From Streptosporangium subroseum (GTDB lineage: Bacteria > Actinomycetota > Actinomycetes > Streptosporangiales > Streptosporangiaceae), in NCBI RefSeq assembly GCF_900188345.1, contig NZ_FZOD01000018.1:62001-126000 (forward strand): a stretch of DNA of 64,000 nucleotides, written 5' to 3'. Shown here one piece after another: positions 32,777-41,873 of this stretch (position 1 is the first letter of the stretch; each line of letters begins with the position of its first letter). Both the position numbers and the translations under genes were made by a program. A model generated the notes under the pieces. The model did no database searches. It saw only the letters and a list, made by a program, of their open reading frames with translations, and was not told the DNA's origin.

Positions 32777-35251
32777 ATGACCCAGGACACCACACACGCT
32801 TCCGTTGCCCCCGGCAACCTTCCCCTCGAACCCAACGCTTTCGTGGGGCGGGAAGCCGACGTGGAAGAACTCACCGAGCTGCTGAGTGTGGCTCGGGTGG
32901 TGACCCTGTGCGGCGCGGGCGGCATCGGCAAGAGCAGGCTGGCGGTCCGGGTGGCCTCCCAGGTGGCGGAGGAGTTTCCCGAGGGCGTCTGGCTGGTGGA
33001 GCTGGCGGAGGCGGTGCGCGGCGACCTGATCGCACCCCGGGTGGCCGCCGTTCTCGGGGTGAAGCCCGAGCCGTCGCGCGCGCTGGCCGACACGCTGGTC
33101 GACGCGCTCGGCGACCGGCGTCTGCTGCTGGTCATCGACAACTGCGAGTCCCTCATCGAGGAGTCCGCCCTCTTCTGCCGGACGCTGCTCACCGTCTGCC
33201 CGCAGGTGCGCGTGCTCACCACCAGCCGGGAGCCGCTGCGTGTGGCGGGGGAGACCGTGTGGCGGGTGCCGCCGCTCTCCCTGCCCAGGAGCGGTGGCCA
33301 GGATCTCGGCACCAGCGAGGCGGTGCGGCTCTTCGTCGACCGCGCCACCGCGGCCTCGCGAGGCTTTGTCGTCACCGAGCAGAACGCCGGCGACGTCGTC
33401 GGCCTGTGCGAGGCGCTCGACGGGATGCCGCTCGCCATCGAGCTCGCCGCCGCGCTGTGCCGGGTGCTGACCGTGGAGCAGATCAATGCCCGCATCAGGG
33501 ACCGGTTCCGGCTTCTGTCGGCGGGCGACAGGACGGCCCCGGCCAGGCAGCAGACGCTCAGGGCGACCGTCGACTGGAGCTATCAGCAGCTCAAGGAGCC
33601 CGAGCGGATCCTGCTGCGGCGGCTGGCGGTGTTCACCGGAGGATGGACGCTCGACATGGCCGAGCAGGTCTGCGCGGGCAACGGCCTGTGGGCCGAAGAC
33701 GTCCTGGGAGTGCTCTGCGACCTGGTCGACAAGTCCCTGGTCCTGGCCGACGCGGAGGTGGCGGGCGAGACGCGTTACCGGATGCTGGAGACGATCCGCG
33801 AATACGCGGCCGAGCAGCTCGACGTCTCCGGCGAGGAGCCCGAGTTCCGGCGACGGCACCGGGATCACATGATCGACGTCGCCGCCCGGATCCATCAGAT
33901 GATCGTCCGGCGGCCCCGCCCGACCTGGCCGGAGATCTGCCCGATGCTGGTCCTGCTGGACGAGCTGCACTCCAACGTCTGGGCGGCGGTGCGCTGGTCG
34001 GCCGAGGCGGACGACCCGGAGAACGCGCTGCGCCTCCTCGTCCTGCTGCGCTGGCCGATCATCGCCGGTGGCAGGTTCACCCCGGCCGACGAGTGGCTGG
34101 ACCGCCTGCTCGACGTGGAGCCGACGGAGCTGACCCCGCGGGTGCGCGGCGACGCCCTCGCGCTGCGCGGGCAGGTGGCCTTCGGGCAGGGCGATCCCGA
34201 CACCGCGCAGGTCGCCTGCACGGCCGCCGTCGAGCTCTGCCGCAAGACCGGCCTGAACGGACCGCTGAGCGGGGCGCTGGCCATCCTGGCCTGGGTGGCC
34301 ATCTACCAGCGCCGGCCGGAGAGGGCCAGGTCCCTCCTGGACGAGGCGCTGGAGGCCGTGCGCACGGTCGACGATCCGTGGCACGAGACGGTGATCCGCT
34401 CCATGGAGGGCACGTTCGCGCTGTCGGAGGGGCGGGCCAAGGAGTCCCAGCGCTCCTTCGAGGCCGCGCTGGCCATCGCCCACGAGCTCGACAACCACTG
34501 GGCCGCCCCGGTCGCGCTCATCGGCCTGGCCCAGGTCGCCTGGCTCCGGGGCGACCTCGTGGAGGCACGCGCCCACTACGAGCGGGCCCTCGACCTGCTC
34601 CAGGACATCACGGCCCACTGGCAGGCCATCACGTGCCTGTCCGGTCTGGGGAGGATCGCGTTGGTCCAGGGTGATCTCGCCACCGCCCGCGTCAGGCTGA
34701 TCGAAAGTCTGAGGCTCTGCCTGGGCACGGGTCAGCGACTCGGCGTGGCCCGGCGGATCGAGACACTCGCGCAGCTCGCGCTGGCCGAGGAGGACGACCG
34801 CCGGGCGGTGCGCCTGGCGGGGGCCTCCGCGGCGATCAGGAGCGCGATGAGCGGCGCCGTGCTGCCGCCCGGTTTCGGCGCGCGGATGGAGGAGCTGCTC
34901 CAGCCCGCCCGCGTACGGCTCGGCGAGGCGCTGGTCGCCCAGCTGTGGGCGCACGGCCAGGAGATGTCCCAGGAGCAGGCGGTCCGTTACGCGCTGCAGT
35001 TCGACGAGCCGTCCGAGACGCCCCTGCTGCTCGGCAGGAACCCGGTCGTCGCCCCGCTCACCACGCTGACCTGCCGCGAATGGGAGATCGCCGAGCTGAT
35101 CGCCAGAGGCATGAGCAACAAGGCCATCGCCGACGACCTGGTGATCAGTCCCGCGACCGCGGCCCGGCACGTGGCCAACATCCTCGCCAAGCTCGGCTTC
35201 TCCTCCCGCACCCAGGTCGCCACCTGGGTCATCGAGCAGAACCGCTCCTGA
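32777..35251 (+). CDS. NB-ARC/TPR ATPase with C-terminal LuxR-type HTH (STAND regulator)
   Basis: Large signal-transducing ATPase of 824 residues. Walker A GAGGIGKS is at 46-53 and RLLLVIDNCES is a Walker B, followed by LTTSREPL, the NB-ARC sensor, then WSYQQLKEPERILLRRLAVFTGGWTLD, the winged helix. A TPR-like helical region spans about 400-700. The last 65 residues (LTCREWEIAELIARGMSNKAIADDL and onward) form a LuxR HTH. Like AfsR/MalT-type STAND regulators it probably activates a target when a ligand triggers ATP-dependent oligomerisation. The target is unknown; the truncated ligase downstream is possible. Confidence 0.9.
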   Translation: MTQDTTHASVAPGNLPLEPNAFVGREADVEELTELLSVARVVTLCGAGGIGKSRLAVRVASQVAEEFPEGVWLVELAEAVRGDLIAPRVAAVLGVKPEPSRALADTLVDALGDRRLLLVIDNCESLIEESALFCRTLLTVCPQVRVLTTSREPLRVAGETVWRVPPLSLPRSGGQDLGTSEAVRLFVDRATAASRGFVVTEQNAGDVVGLCEALDGMPLAIELAAALCRVLTVEQINARIRDRFRLLSAGDRTAPARQQTLRATVDWSYQQLKEPERILLRRLAVFTGGWTLDMAEQVCAGNGLWAEDVLGVLCDLVDKSLVLADAEVAGETRYRMLETIREYAAEQLDVSGEEPEFRRRHRDHMIDVAARIHQMIVRRPRPTWPEICPMLVLLDELHSNVWAAVRWSAEADDPENALRLLVLLRWPIIAGGRFTPADEWLDRLLDVEPTELTPRVRGDALALRGQVAFGQGDPDTAQVACTAAVELCRKTGLNGPLSGALAILAWVAIYQRRPERARSLLDEALEAVRTVDDPWHETVIRSMEGTFALSEGRAKESQRSFEAALAIAHELDNHWAAPVALIGLAQVAWLRGDLVEARAHYERALDLLQDITAHWQAITCLSGLGRIALVQGDLATARVRLIESLRLCLGTGQRLGVARRIETLAQLALAEEDDRRAVRLAGASAAIRSAMSGAVLPPGFGARMEELLQPARVRLGEALVAQLWAHGQEMSQEQAVRYALQFDEPSETPLLLGRNPVVAPLTTLTCREWEIAELIARGMSNKAIADDLVISPATAARHVANILAKLGFSSRTQVATWVIEQNRS

Positions 35252-35999
35252 GGCGTCCCAGCCGTCCGCCCCGCGCATCCGCCTCCCGCGGCCGCGCCGT
35301 GCGTGTCCGCCGTGCGTGCCCGCCATACGGGGTCGGCGTAGGTGCTCGCCGTACGTGCCTGCGATACGTGTTCGGCGCGAAAGAGGATCAAAAGAGGATC
35401 GAACGGTCGCCGGCACGGGTGGAAGGCGTACCGCCCGGGTGGAGGGGGCGCGCCTGGGGCGGGGAACGTCTACACACCGGGACTACATATCGGCGGTCAC
35501 GGAGATACACCTCCGGATACGCAGTCCGGAGCATGTGCCGGGCACACCGCTCGCCATACATTTTCCTCGTGTTCGACCGATGACGTCCAGCCCTCCGCGG
35601 ACTGCCGACCATGAAGGCGGTCCGTATGAGGGCTCACACCATCCCGGGTGTCTCGGCCGAGCATAAGGGAGCGTCGCGTGTCCCTCCCGACGGCCGAGGT
35701 CTCCTCGGAGGGGTGGGGACTTAGGGCCATGGGCCACGCGACAGCGGGCTCGAGCCGCGCAGGGCTCGAGCCCGCCCGTCCCGGGGGCGTCGTTCCCTGA
35801 AATCCTGTATTCGCCCGGAACTCCTCATCCCCGAGCCCTTTCCTGCCTGGAACTCGCGTTGTGTGAAACCCACTCCTTGAATGTCTTTAAACCCTCTCTC
35901 TTCGAAGATTTCTGCCTAGAATCCGATTCTCCTCAAAGCGGGGTCCCTTCTCGAAACCCATGCCTCCCCGGAAAGGCCGTGTTACCTGGAGGTACGACG
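35252..35999. other. Long intergenic region: short repeats and a terminator
   Basis: No gene is visible in 748 bp. Just after the LuxR gene, units such as GCCGTGCGTGTCC / GCCGTGCGTGCCC / GCCGTACGTGCCT repeat (35298-35370), and AAAGAGGATC is duplicated at about 35380 and 35392. After about 35790 the composition becomes less GC-rich (many AAA/TTT/CTT) up to the start of the next gene. The strong hairpin at 35744-35775 is listed separately. Confidence 0.5.
35744..35775. terminator. Strong hairpin between the LuxR-type gene and the AMP-ligase fragment
   Basis: GCGGGCTCGAG (35744-35754) and CTCGAGCCCGC (35765-35775) are perfectly complementary with a 10-base loop. It is probably an intrinsic terminator without T-run, 490 bp after the LuxR stop. 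Confidence 0.65.
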
Positions 36000-36845
36000 T
36001 TGAATACACAGTCATCTACATACATTTGTCGATGCCCGAGGGAAGAGGCTGACTCTACTGTCAGCGAAATGAGACCGACCCCCCAGTCCATCCAGTGCAC
36101 TGTGACCGAGGCGGTGTTCGGTTGCGCACACGGGCGGGGTGATCGGCCCGCACTGATCGATCTCGGCGCCGGAGTGGTGTACGGCTATCGCCGGCTGGCC
36201 GGCGAGGTGACGCGGGGAGCCTCCGGCCTGGTCAGACGGGGGGCGAGGCGGCGCCAGGTGGCGGGAATCCACGTGGACAACGCCGCCGCCCAGACCCTGG
36301 CGGTGCACACCGTCATCGCGGCGGGCGGCGTGGCGGCGCCCATCGTCCCCGGGAGCGGGGAGATGGGCGAGCTGCTGGCCGAGTGGGACGCGCGGCTGCT
36401 CATCACCACTCCTCGTCTCGCGGAGTCGTCGCTGCAGGCCGCCGAGGACTCCCGGGTCCGGCAGGTGATCGCGTTCGGACAGGCCCGTGACACCGTCGAC
36501 TTCGCCGACCTGCTGCTGCTCGAATCCGTCCCGCTACCCTTCCTCGACCCGGCCGTTCAGCCCGCCCTGCTGACCGATGACGGGGGCGTGCTCACCCACC
36601 AGGACCTGATCATGCGGATGCACGCCCTCGACAGGGTCGCCGCGCTGGAGAAGTCGGACGTTCTCCTGGTGACCTGGCCCCTGGTGTGCAGCCTCGCCAT
36701 GACGACTCTGATCGGGCTGGCACTGATGCACGGCGCCCTGGTCGTCGTGGCCCCCGGCCTCTCGTCCGCCGAGCTGTCGGCGACCATTCAGGACTTCGGC
36801 ATCACCGTCATGGCCCTGTCCGACGGCTCCATCCAGCGTGTGTAG
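36000..36845 (+). CDS. Truncated AMP-binding (acyl-CoA synthetase-like) protein
   Basis: A 281-residue protein resembling only the N-terminal lobe of adenylate-forming ligases: DRPALIDLGAG..YGYRRLAGEVTRGASGL, then HTVIAAGGVAAPIVPGSG and WDARLLITTPRLAE are the usual order. The P-loop SSGTTG-PKG is absent; the corresponding position reads LLTDDGGVLTHQDLI. The hinge and C-terminal domain are missing. It is therefore unlikely to be an active ligase and may be a degraded or scaffold form. TTG 36000 follows GGAGG by seven bases and is the preferred start. The 3' end overlaps a tandem repeat including the stop. Confidence 0.6.
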   Translation: MNTQSSTYICRCPREEADSTVSEMRPTPQSIQCTVTEAVFGCAHGRGDRPALIDLGAGVVYGYRRLAGEVTRGASGLVRRGARRRQVAGIHVDNAAAQTLAVHTVIAAGGVAAPIVPGSGEMGELLAEWDARLLITTPRLAESSLQAAEDSRVRQVIAFGQARDTVDFADLLLLESVPLPFLDPAVQPALLTDDGGVLTHQDLIMRMHALDRVAALEKSDVLLVTWPLVCSLAMTTLIGLALMHGALVVVAPGLSSAELSATIQDFGITVMALSDGSIQRV

Positions 36846-36926
36846 GCGCCGGCACACGCGATCTCATGATCGATCACCGTCACGGCTCCATCCAGCGTAT
36901 AGGCGTCGACACACGCGGTCTCATGG
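36818..36926. repeat. 57-bp tandem duplication across the AMP-ligase-like stop codon
   Basis: ACGGCTCCATCCAGCGT, with the TAG and ...ACACGCGATCTCATG of the gene end, occurs at 36825 and again at 36882 (period 57 bp), preceded in each by ATCACCGTCA. The second copy carries ACACGCGGTCTCATGG and reaches the 3' end of the convergent ArsR-type gene. Confidence 0.85.
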
Positions 36927-37907
36927 CCGGAGTCCCGAGGGGTCGACCAGGGAGTCACCCAGTGCCGTGCGGTGATACAGGACACCGCGACCGGTGCGGC
37001 TCCCGGTGACCAGACCCGCTCTGCGCAGGGCGGTGATGTGGCCGCCCACGGTCCCGAGACCCAGCTCAAGCAGGCTGACGAGCTGCGTGGTGGTCGCTGG
37101 GGTCGCCAGCTCCAGCAGGACCAGGGTCCTGGTCCTGCCGATCAGCCCGGCCAGGCCGTCCGGCGTCTCGTGGGGAATCCCGGTGCCCCGGGCCGGATAG
37201 CTGATCGCGTACGGCCAGCGGTCCTCCAGGTAGGAGCCCACCCCCGCGGGGAACACGGTCGGCACGAAGAGCAGCCCGCGCCCGTCGAGCCGATGGGTCT
37301 CGTCCGGACTCTTCGCACGCACCTCGATGACGCCGTCGGGACGCCACCGGATCCGCGGGTTGAGATCGTCGAGCGCCGCCGCCCAGCCGTAGGTCGCCAG
37401 GCGGCCGGCTCGGTGGACCACGTCCCGTTCCAGGATCGCGTGGAAGCGTGGCCACGCGGGGGCGACGATCTCCTCCCACACCGCGCTGAGCGCCTCGGCG
37501 AACAGCTCCACGACGTCGGGGGAGAACAGCACGTCCCTGACGGGCTCATTGGGACGCGGCATCCCCTCCAGGTTTTTGGCGATCTCTTCGTGTGCCTGCG
37601 CCACCGGGGTGGCGCGCACCACCGCGAGCTCCGTCTCGAACGGGCTGTTCACCCCGGTCGGCGGCGGCGCGGGGAAGTCGGCGTTGTAGTTCCTCTCACG
37701 GAACAGCGCCACCATGGCACCCAGCCCCGGGTGCGTGAGCAGTAGCCTCTCGTACGGTCCCCGCATCCGGCCCGCCCACGCCTGCCACTCTCCGGCCTTC
37801 TTCTTCCCGGACAGGATCCAGAGCGCGTGCTTGGTCACGATGAGCGGGGAGATGGCGAACCTGCTGGCCATGACGTCCTGCGGAGTGACCTCGATGCGGT
37901 AGACCAA
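36921..37907 (-). CDS. ArsR/SmtB-type regulator (DUF5937-like with C-terminal HTH)
   Basis: A 328-residue regulator. The long N-terminal part has the MASRFAISPLIVTKHALWIL pattern of DUF5937-type actinobacterial ArsR proteins. The HTH is near the end: RTLVLLELATPATTTQLVSLLELGLGTVGGHITALRRAGLV and the wing RTGRGVLYHRT. TTG at 37907 is chosen over GTG because of AAAGG seven bases before it. It is divergent from the MFS transporter and the 20-bp palindrome between them is the probable binding site. Ligand unknown. Confidence 0.82.
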   Translation of the reverse strand: MVYRIEVTPQDVMASRFAISPLIVTKHALWILSGKKKAGEWQAWAGRMRGPYERLLLTHPGLGAMVALFRERNYNADFPAPPPTGVNSPFETELAVVRATPVAQAHEEIAKNLEGMPRPNEPVRDVLFSPDVVELFAEALSAVWEEIVAPAWPRFHAILERDVVHRAGRLATYGWAAALDDLNPRIRWRPDGVIEVRAKSPDETHRLDGRGLLFVPTVFPAGVGSYLEDRWPYAISYPARGTGIPHETPDGLAGLIGRTRTLVLLELATPATTTQLVSLLELGLGTVGGHITALRRAGLVTGSRTGRGVLYHRTALGDSLVDPSGLRP

Positions 37908-37915
37908 CTGACGAC

Positions 37916-37935
37916 CTTTCGGATATATCCGAAAG
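37916..37935. promoter_or_regulatory. 20-bp perfect palindrome, probable ArsR operator
   Basis: CTTTCGGATATATCCGAAAG is a perfect palindrome in the 66-bp space between the divergent arsR-type gene and the MFS gene, abutting the ArsR ribosome binding site (on the other strand). A repressor bound here would control both genes. Confidence 0.8.
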
Positions 37936-37973
37936 CTTAGCCAGCCGTTCCGGTCACCTCCAGCATCGTGCCC

Positions 37974-39362
37974 ATGACCACACAAGAGCGCGGTGCGACC
38001 TACACGGAGGTCTTCGCGAACCGGGAGTTCCGGGTCCTGTTCGGAAGTTTCGCCCTTCTCGTGACCGGTGACCAGGTCAAGATGCTGGCCCTGTCGGCAC
38101 TGGTCTACGCGCGGACCGGCTCGCCGGGCCTGTCGGCGGCGACCTACACGCTGGGCTTCCTGCCCTACATCGTCGGCGGGACGTTCCTGCTCTCGCTGGC
38201 CGACCGGATCCGGCCGCGCATACTGATGATCGTCGGTGAGCTGCTCAGGGTGGTGACCTGCCTGCTGATGGCCTTCGCCGGGCTGCCCGTCTGGGCGCTG
38301 CTCGCGCTGGTCCTGGCCACGGGGCTGTTCTCGCCGGTCTTCGGGGCGGCCCGCAGCGCCCTCCTGCCCGATCTGCTGCCGGGTGATGCGTTTGTGCTGG
38401 GCAGGTCAGTGCTGTCCCTGATGGCCGCCGGGTCGCAGATCGGCGGGCTGGCCGTGGGCGGCGGCATTCTCGCCGCCACCGGTCCAGCGGGGGCACTGGC
38501 CGTCACCGCCGCGCTGTCCGCGGTGGCCGTCGTGGTGCTGCGCTTCGGCCTGCCCGACTTCCCCGCCCGGAACTCGAAGGCCGGCGGCTTCCCCGGCCAG
38601 GACGCGAAAGCCGGCGACCTCCCCGTCCGGAACGCGAAGGTCGGCGGCTTCCCCGTCCAGGACGCGGGAGACGGCGGCTTCCCCGTCCAGGGTGCGGGGG
38701 ACGGCTTTTCCGTCGGAAGCGCGGGGACGGGCGGCTTCCCCGCTCAGGACGTGGAGGGCGGGGATTTTCCAACCGAGGACGCGAGGGGCGGCGCCGTACG
38801 GGAGACCCTGAGAGTCAACCGGACCCTGATGATGGACGCGCGGGTGCGCGGCCTGCTCCTCGCACAGTGGCTGCCGATATCGTTCGTGACGGGTGCCGAG
38901 GCGATGCTGGTCCCCTATCTGGGAGGCACCGCGGGGATCGCGCTCGCCGCCTCATCCGTGGGCCTGGCGGCCGGAAACCTCGCCGTCGGCCGGTTGGTCT
39001 CGCCCGCAGGCAGGGAGCGGCTGGCATTGCCGCTCGCGGTGGCGGCGGGCATTCCCCTGCTCGCGTTTGTCGTCCAACCGGAGTTCTGGGGGGCCGCGCT
39101 GCTCATGCTGCTCGCGACGGCGGGGAGTTCCTACGAGCTCGGGTTGCAGCGGAGGTTCGTGGAGGCGGTGGCCGAGCCGTTCAGGGGCCAGGCCTTCGGC
39201 CTGTCCTCGGCGGGGATGATGACGGGCCAGGCGCTGGGCGCGGCCCTGGTGGGCGGGGCCGCCGAGCTGACCTCCCCGCACATGGCGATCGTCCTCGCAG
39301 GCGTCGCGATCGTCCTCTGCTCCCTCGCCCTGCACAGATCTCTACGGCCGGAGCCCTCCTGA
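37974..39362 (+). CDS. MFS transporter with a repeat-expanded central loop
   Basis: Twelve-helix efflux-type MFS protein of 462 residues. The N-terminal half (VLFGSFALLVTGDQVKMLALSALVY at 21-45) and the C-terminal half match actinobacterial exporters. The central cytoplasmic loop (about residues 196-272) is built of six or seven imperfect 10-11-residue units such as KAGGFPGQDA and GDGGFPVQDA, which is far longer than in relatives. It is probably controlled by the divergent ArsR-type gene. A GTG at 37968 is an alternative start. Its stop codon is part of a tandem duplication. Confidence 0.88.
   Translation: MTTQERGATYTEVFANREFRVLFGSFALLVTGDQVKMLALSALVYARTGSPGLSAATYTLGFLPYIVGGTFLLSLADRIRPRILMIVGELLRVVTCLLMAFAGLPVWALLALVLATGLFSPVFGAARSALLPDLLPGDAFVLGRSVLSLMAAGSQIGGLAVGGGILAATGPAGALAVTAALSAVAVVVLRFGLPDFPARNSKAGGFPGQDAKAGDLPVRNAKVGGFPVQDAGDGGFPVQGAGDGFSVGSAGTGGFPAQDVEGGDFPTEDARGGAVRETLRVNRTLMMDARVRGLLLAQWLPISFVTGAEAMLVPYLGGTAGIALAASSVGLAAGNLAVGRLVSPAGRERLALPLAVAAGIPLLAFVVQPEFWGAALLMLLATAGSSYELGLQRRFVEAVAEPFRGQAFGLSSAGMMTGQALGAALVGGAAELTSPHMAIVLAGVAIVLCSLALHRSLRPEPS
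38559..38789 (+). repeat. In-frame tandem repeats in the MFS central loop
   Basis: Seven or so degenerate units of about 30-33 bp, each encoding a variant of KAGGFPVQD(A)-GDG. The encoded peptide stays hydrophilic and in frame, unlike the intergenic arrays in this window, which break frames freely. Confidence 0.85.
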
Positions 39363-39404
39363 CGGGCCCCTCTCTATACGGCCGGGGCTCTCCTGACGGG
39401 CCTC
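39339..39404. repeat. Tandem duplication of the MFS gene 3' end
   Basis: TCTC-TACGGCCGGAGCCCTCCTGA (with the stop, 39360-39362) and CGGGCC are repeated 32-34 bp on as TCTCTATACGGCCGGGGCTC then TCCTGACGGGCC, including a second TGA (39393-39395). The rest of the gap before the next gene has no recognisable features. Confidence 0.85.
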
Positions 39405-39596
39405 CTCGCCTGTCCGACAGCATGCGCGTCATGTGATTCGCCGCGCGCACCGCCGTGCGGGCGATGCCGGTGCGGCCGTCGAGGCTCTCCGGCGGACCGG
39501 CAAGGCGGTGTGGCCCTGCCGATGCCGGCGACACCGCCCAGGACGAGAGGGCCTTGCGCGTGCTGAGATCGGCCATGGCAGATCGTGAAAGCGCTG

Positions 39597-40208
39597 TCAG
39601 CCCTGCTTGAGCAGGTGCAGAGACGACAAGGAGCCGCCCAGCTGCATCAGGCGTCCGCCGGTGCGCAGGTCGCCCACGTTGACCGGGGCGAACCCCAGCC
39701 CGTCCGCCCACTCCGCGAAGGCGGTCGCCGCGGCGGCGTCGTCACCGGCCAGGAACAGTACCCGGCGGCCCGCCTCGTGCCGGGGGTCGGCCGCGATGTG
39801 CTGGGCGTAGAGCGTGTTGAACGCCTTGATCACATGGGCGCCGGGAGCCAGGCCGGCCACGACCTCGCTGCCGGTCCGCTCGCCCAGGTCGGCGACCTCG
39901 AACTCGGGCGGTCCGGTGAGGAAGTGGTTGGTGGCGTCGATGAGGATGCGACCGTCCCACGGCGGCAGGCCGGACAGGGCCTGGGGGATGTGCGGCCACG
40001 GTACGGCGAGCAGCACGGCGTCGGCCTGGGCCGCCTCGGCGATGGTGCCGGCGGACGCGCCGGGGCCGAGGTCGTGGATGAGCGGCTCAAGCGTCTCGGG
40101 CCCGCGACTGTTGCTGAGGGTGACCTTGTGGCCGACGTTGAGCGCGTGCCGGGCGACGGCCTGGGCGATGGCTCCGGCGCCGATGACTCCGAAGGTTTCG
40201 ATACGCAT
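39597..40208 (-). CDS. NADPH-dependent F420 reductase-like protein (F420 oxidoreductase fold)
   Basis: Rossmann protein of 203 residues with the dinucleotide motif GVIGAGAIAQAVARHA (7-22) and LSNSRGPETL right after the second strand, an arrangement typical of the F420:NADP reductase/NAD(P)-binding (pfam03807) group. KAFNTLYAQH (about 130) is also conserved. It may reduce F420, supply cofactor to LLM-type oxidoreductases, or act on a small substrate. Start at 40208 is supported by the short upstream distance to the glutaredoxin-like gene. Confidence 0.82.
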   Translation of the reverse strand: MRIETFGVIGAGAIAQAVARHALNVGHKVTLSNSRGPETLEPLIHDLGPGASAGTIAEAAQADAVLLAVPWPHIPQALSGLPPWDGRILIDATNHFLTGPPEFEVADLGERTGSEVVAGLAPGAHVIKAFNTLYAQHIAADPRHEAGRRVLFLAGDDAAAATAFAEWADGLGFAPVNVGDLRTGGRLMQLGGSLSSLHLLKQG

Positions 40209-40289
40209 GAAGAGTGCCTTTCTCTGTCGCGGACGACCCTGGACAGGGTGGTGCCGACTCTCATCCCCTGGAGACTCTCCAGGAAACGA

Positions 40290-40688
40290 TCATCTATCCC
40301 CGACTTCGGTCGACGGCGGTAGGCGCGAGGCATGCGTTGCAACCGCTTCCAGCAGCTGACTCTTCGACGGGTTCACCATGGCGTTTCCGGCCACGGTCAC
40401 GGTCGGCACGGTCTCGTTCCCGCCCGCGACCGAGCGGACGAACGCCGCGGCCTCGGCATCTCTCCAGATGTTCACCTCGACGTACTGCAGGCGCGTGAAG
40501 CGCAGACGCGTGCGCAGGCGCATGCAGTACTTACAGCCGGGGCGCCAGTACACGACCACGCCTTCGCGATCCTTCTGCGTGAGGGACGTTCTGGACCGGC
40601 CCCTGCGAGGCAGGTTCGCAACGATCATCCATATCGCGTAGAGGACGAGAAAGGAGATCGCGATCGTGGAAAGCACGTCAGAGATCAC
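40290..40688 (-). CDS. Membrane-anchored glutaredoxin/mycoredoxin-like protein
   Basis: A 132-residue protein with one N-terminal helix (about 5-26) and a thioredoxin-fold domain. The redox centre is CxxC (Cys52-Lys-Tyr-Cys55) and TVPTV (93-97) supplies the cis-proline. Mycoredoxins use mycothiol to reduce disulfides in actinobacteria. The helix would hold it at the membrane with the domain in the cytoplasm, since positive residues follow the helix. Same strand as the F420 reductase-like gene, 82 bp upstream, so cotranscription is likely. Confidence 0.82.
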   Translation of the reverse strand: MISDVLSTIAISFLVLYAIWMIVANLPRRGRSRTSLTQKDREGVVVYWRPGCKYCMRLRTRLRFTRLQYVEVNIWRDAEAAAFVRSVAGGNETVPTVTVAGNAMVNPSKSQLLEAVATHASRLPPSTEVGDR

Positions 40689-40850
40689 TTAAGTGACTAT
40701 ATGGGAGAAAATACCCCAAGGTTCTGGGCCACCGGCCGTGGGTGCCTCCCTGTCGGCTCTCCTCGCCGCGTCTTCCCCTGCCACCTGAAGTCCCGAGGTG
40801 TGCAACCGTGATCGCCGCGGAGCCGGAGGCCCCGGGACCGCGTGCCGTGC

Positions 40851-41843
40851 TCACGAGGGCCGGAGCTCTCCCGATCCCCGGGGGATGAGACGGGTCGGCA
40901 GCTCGATCCGCTCGGGGGTGCCCAGCTCACCGGCGAGACGGCGGAAGAGCAGTTCGGCCGCGGTGCTGCCGAGTCTCACCGGGTCCTGGGCCACCACGGT
41001 CACGCCGGGCACCAGGAGGTCGGCCAGTTCGAAGTCGTCGAAGGCGACCATGGGCAGGCGGTGTCCCGTGCGCAGCACGGCCACGGTGATCCGGCTGTTG
41101 CCGGTGAACACCGCCGTGGGCGGGTCGTCGAAGGAGAGCATCCCGGTCAGCGCGGTTCCGGCCTGCTCCGCGGGACCCGTGGCGACCAGGGACTCGTCGT
41201 AGGGGAGACCCGCGTCCCGGAGGGCATGGCGGTAGCCGTACAGGCGCTCGGTGGCGGTGAAGATGGACGCGCTGTCGCCGACGTAGGCGATGCGCCGGTG
41301 GCCGTGCCGGATCAGGTGGGTCACTCCCGTGCGCGCGCCGCCGGAGTTGTCGGACAGCACGGTGTCCACGTCCAGCCCACCGGGCCGGTCGACGAAGACG
41401 GCGGCGATGCCCGCGTCGAGTTCGGGCAGCAGGTATTCGTGGTCGGACCCGGTCGGCACGATGATCAGACCGTCCACCCGCCGGGAGCAGAAGGTCAGGA
41501 CCAGTCCCCGCTCGCGCTCGGGCTCCTTCCCCGTGGAGCCGCTCAGCACCAGGGAGCCGTTCCGGAGTGCCACGTCCTCGACCGCGCGGCTGATTCCGGA
41601 GTAGAACGGGTCGGCCACGTCCTCGATCACCAGGCCGATGCTCGCCGTCCGGCCCTTTCTGAGCACCCGGGCACTCTCGTTGCGCCGGTAGCCGAGCCGT
41701 TCGATGGCGGCCACGACCCGCGCGGCCGTGGCGGCGTTGACTCCCGGCTCCTCGTTGACGACCCGGGAGACGGTCTTGAGCGCCACCTCGGCCGCCGCCG
41801 CGACGTCCTTCATGGTGGGACGCCCGCGCGCACTGTCTGTCAC
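40851..41843 (-). CDS. LacI family transcriptional regulator
   Basis: Repressor of 330 residues with a DNA-binding N-terminus (TMKDVAAAAEVALKTVSRVVN) and a periplasmic-binding-protein-like sensor (SIGLVIEDVADPFY ... TFCSRRVDGLIIVPTG). The GTG at 41843 is preferred; a TTG at 41903 would extend across the operator. The palindrome GACAACGTTGTC upstream suggests autoregulation. The regulated sugar or other ligand is unknown; no sugar-utilisation genes are adjacent, the neighbours being the aromatic genes. Confidence 0.88.
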   Translation of the reverse strand: MTDSARGRPTMKDVAAAAEVALKTVSRVVNEEPGVNAATAARVVAAIERLGYRRNESARVLRKGRTASIGLVIEDVADPFYSGISRAVEDVALRNGSLVLSGSTGKEPERERGLVLTFCSRRVDGLIIVPTGSDHEYLLPELDAGIAAVFVDRPGGLDVDTVLSDNSGGARTGVTHLIRHGHRRIAYVGDSASIFTATERLYGYRHALRDAGLPYDESLVATGPAEQAGTALTGMLSFDDPPTAVFTGNSRITVAVLRTGHRLPMVAFDDFELADLLVPGVTVVAQDPVRLGSTAAELLFRRLAGELGTPERIELPTRLIPRGSGELRPS

Positions 41844-41873
41844 GGGTCGATCATTTCTCAGTATCGGCTCGTC

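Noticed and set aside
32732..35416. An 894-codon open frame antisense to the NB-ARC/LuxR gene
   Set aside because: Low-complexity Gly/Arg/Pro-rich product, no recognisable domain, explained by GC3 bias.
35342..35666. Small genes in the long intergenic region after the LuxR gene
   Set aside because: Frames are short, arginine- and glycine-rich and lack ribosome binding sites.
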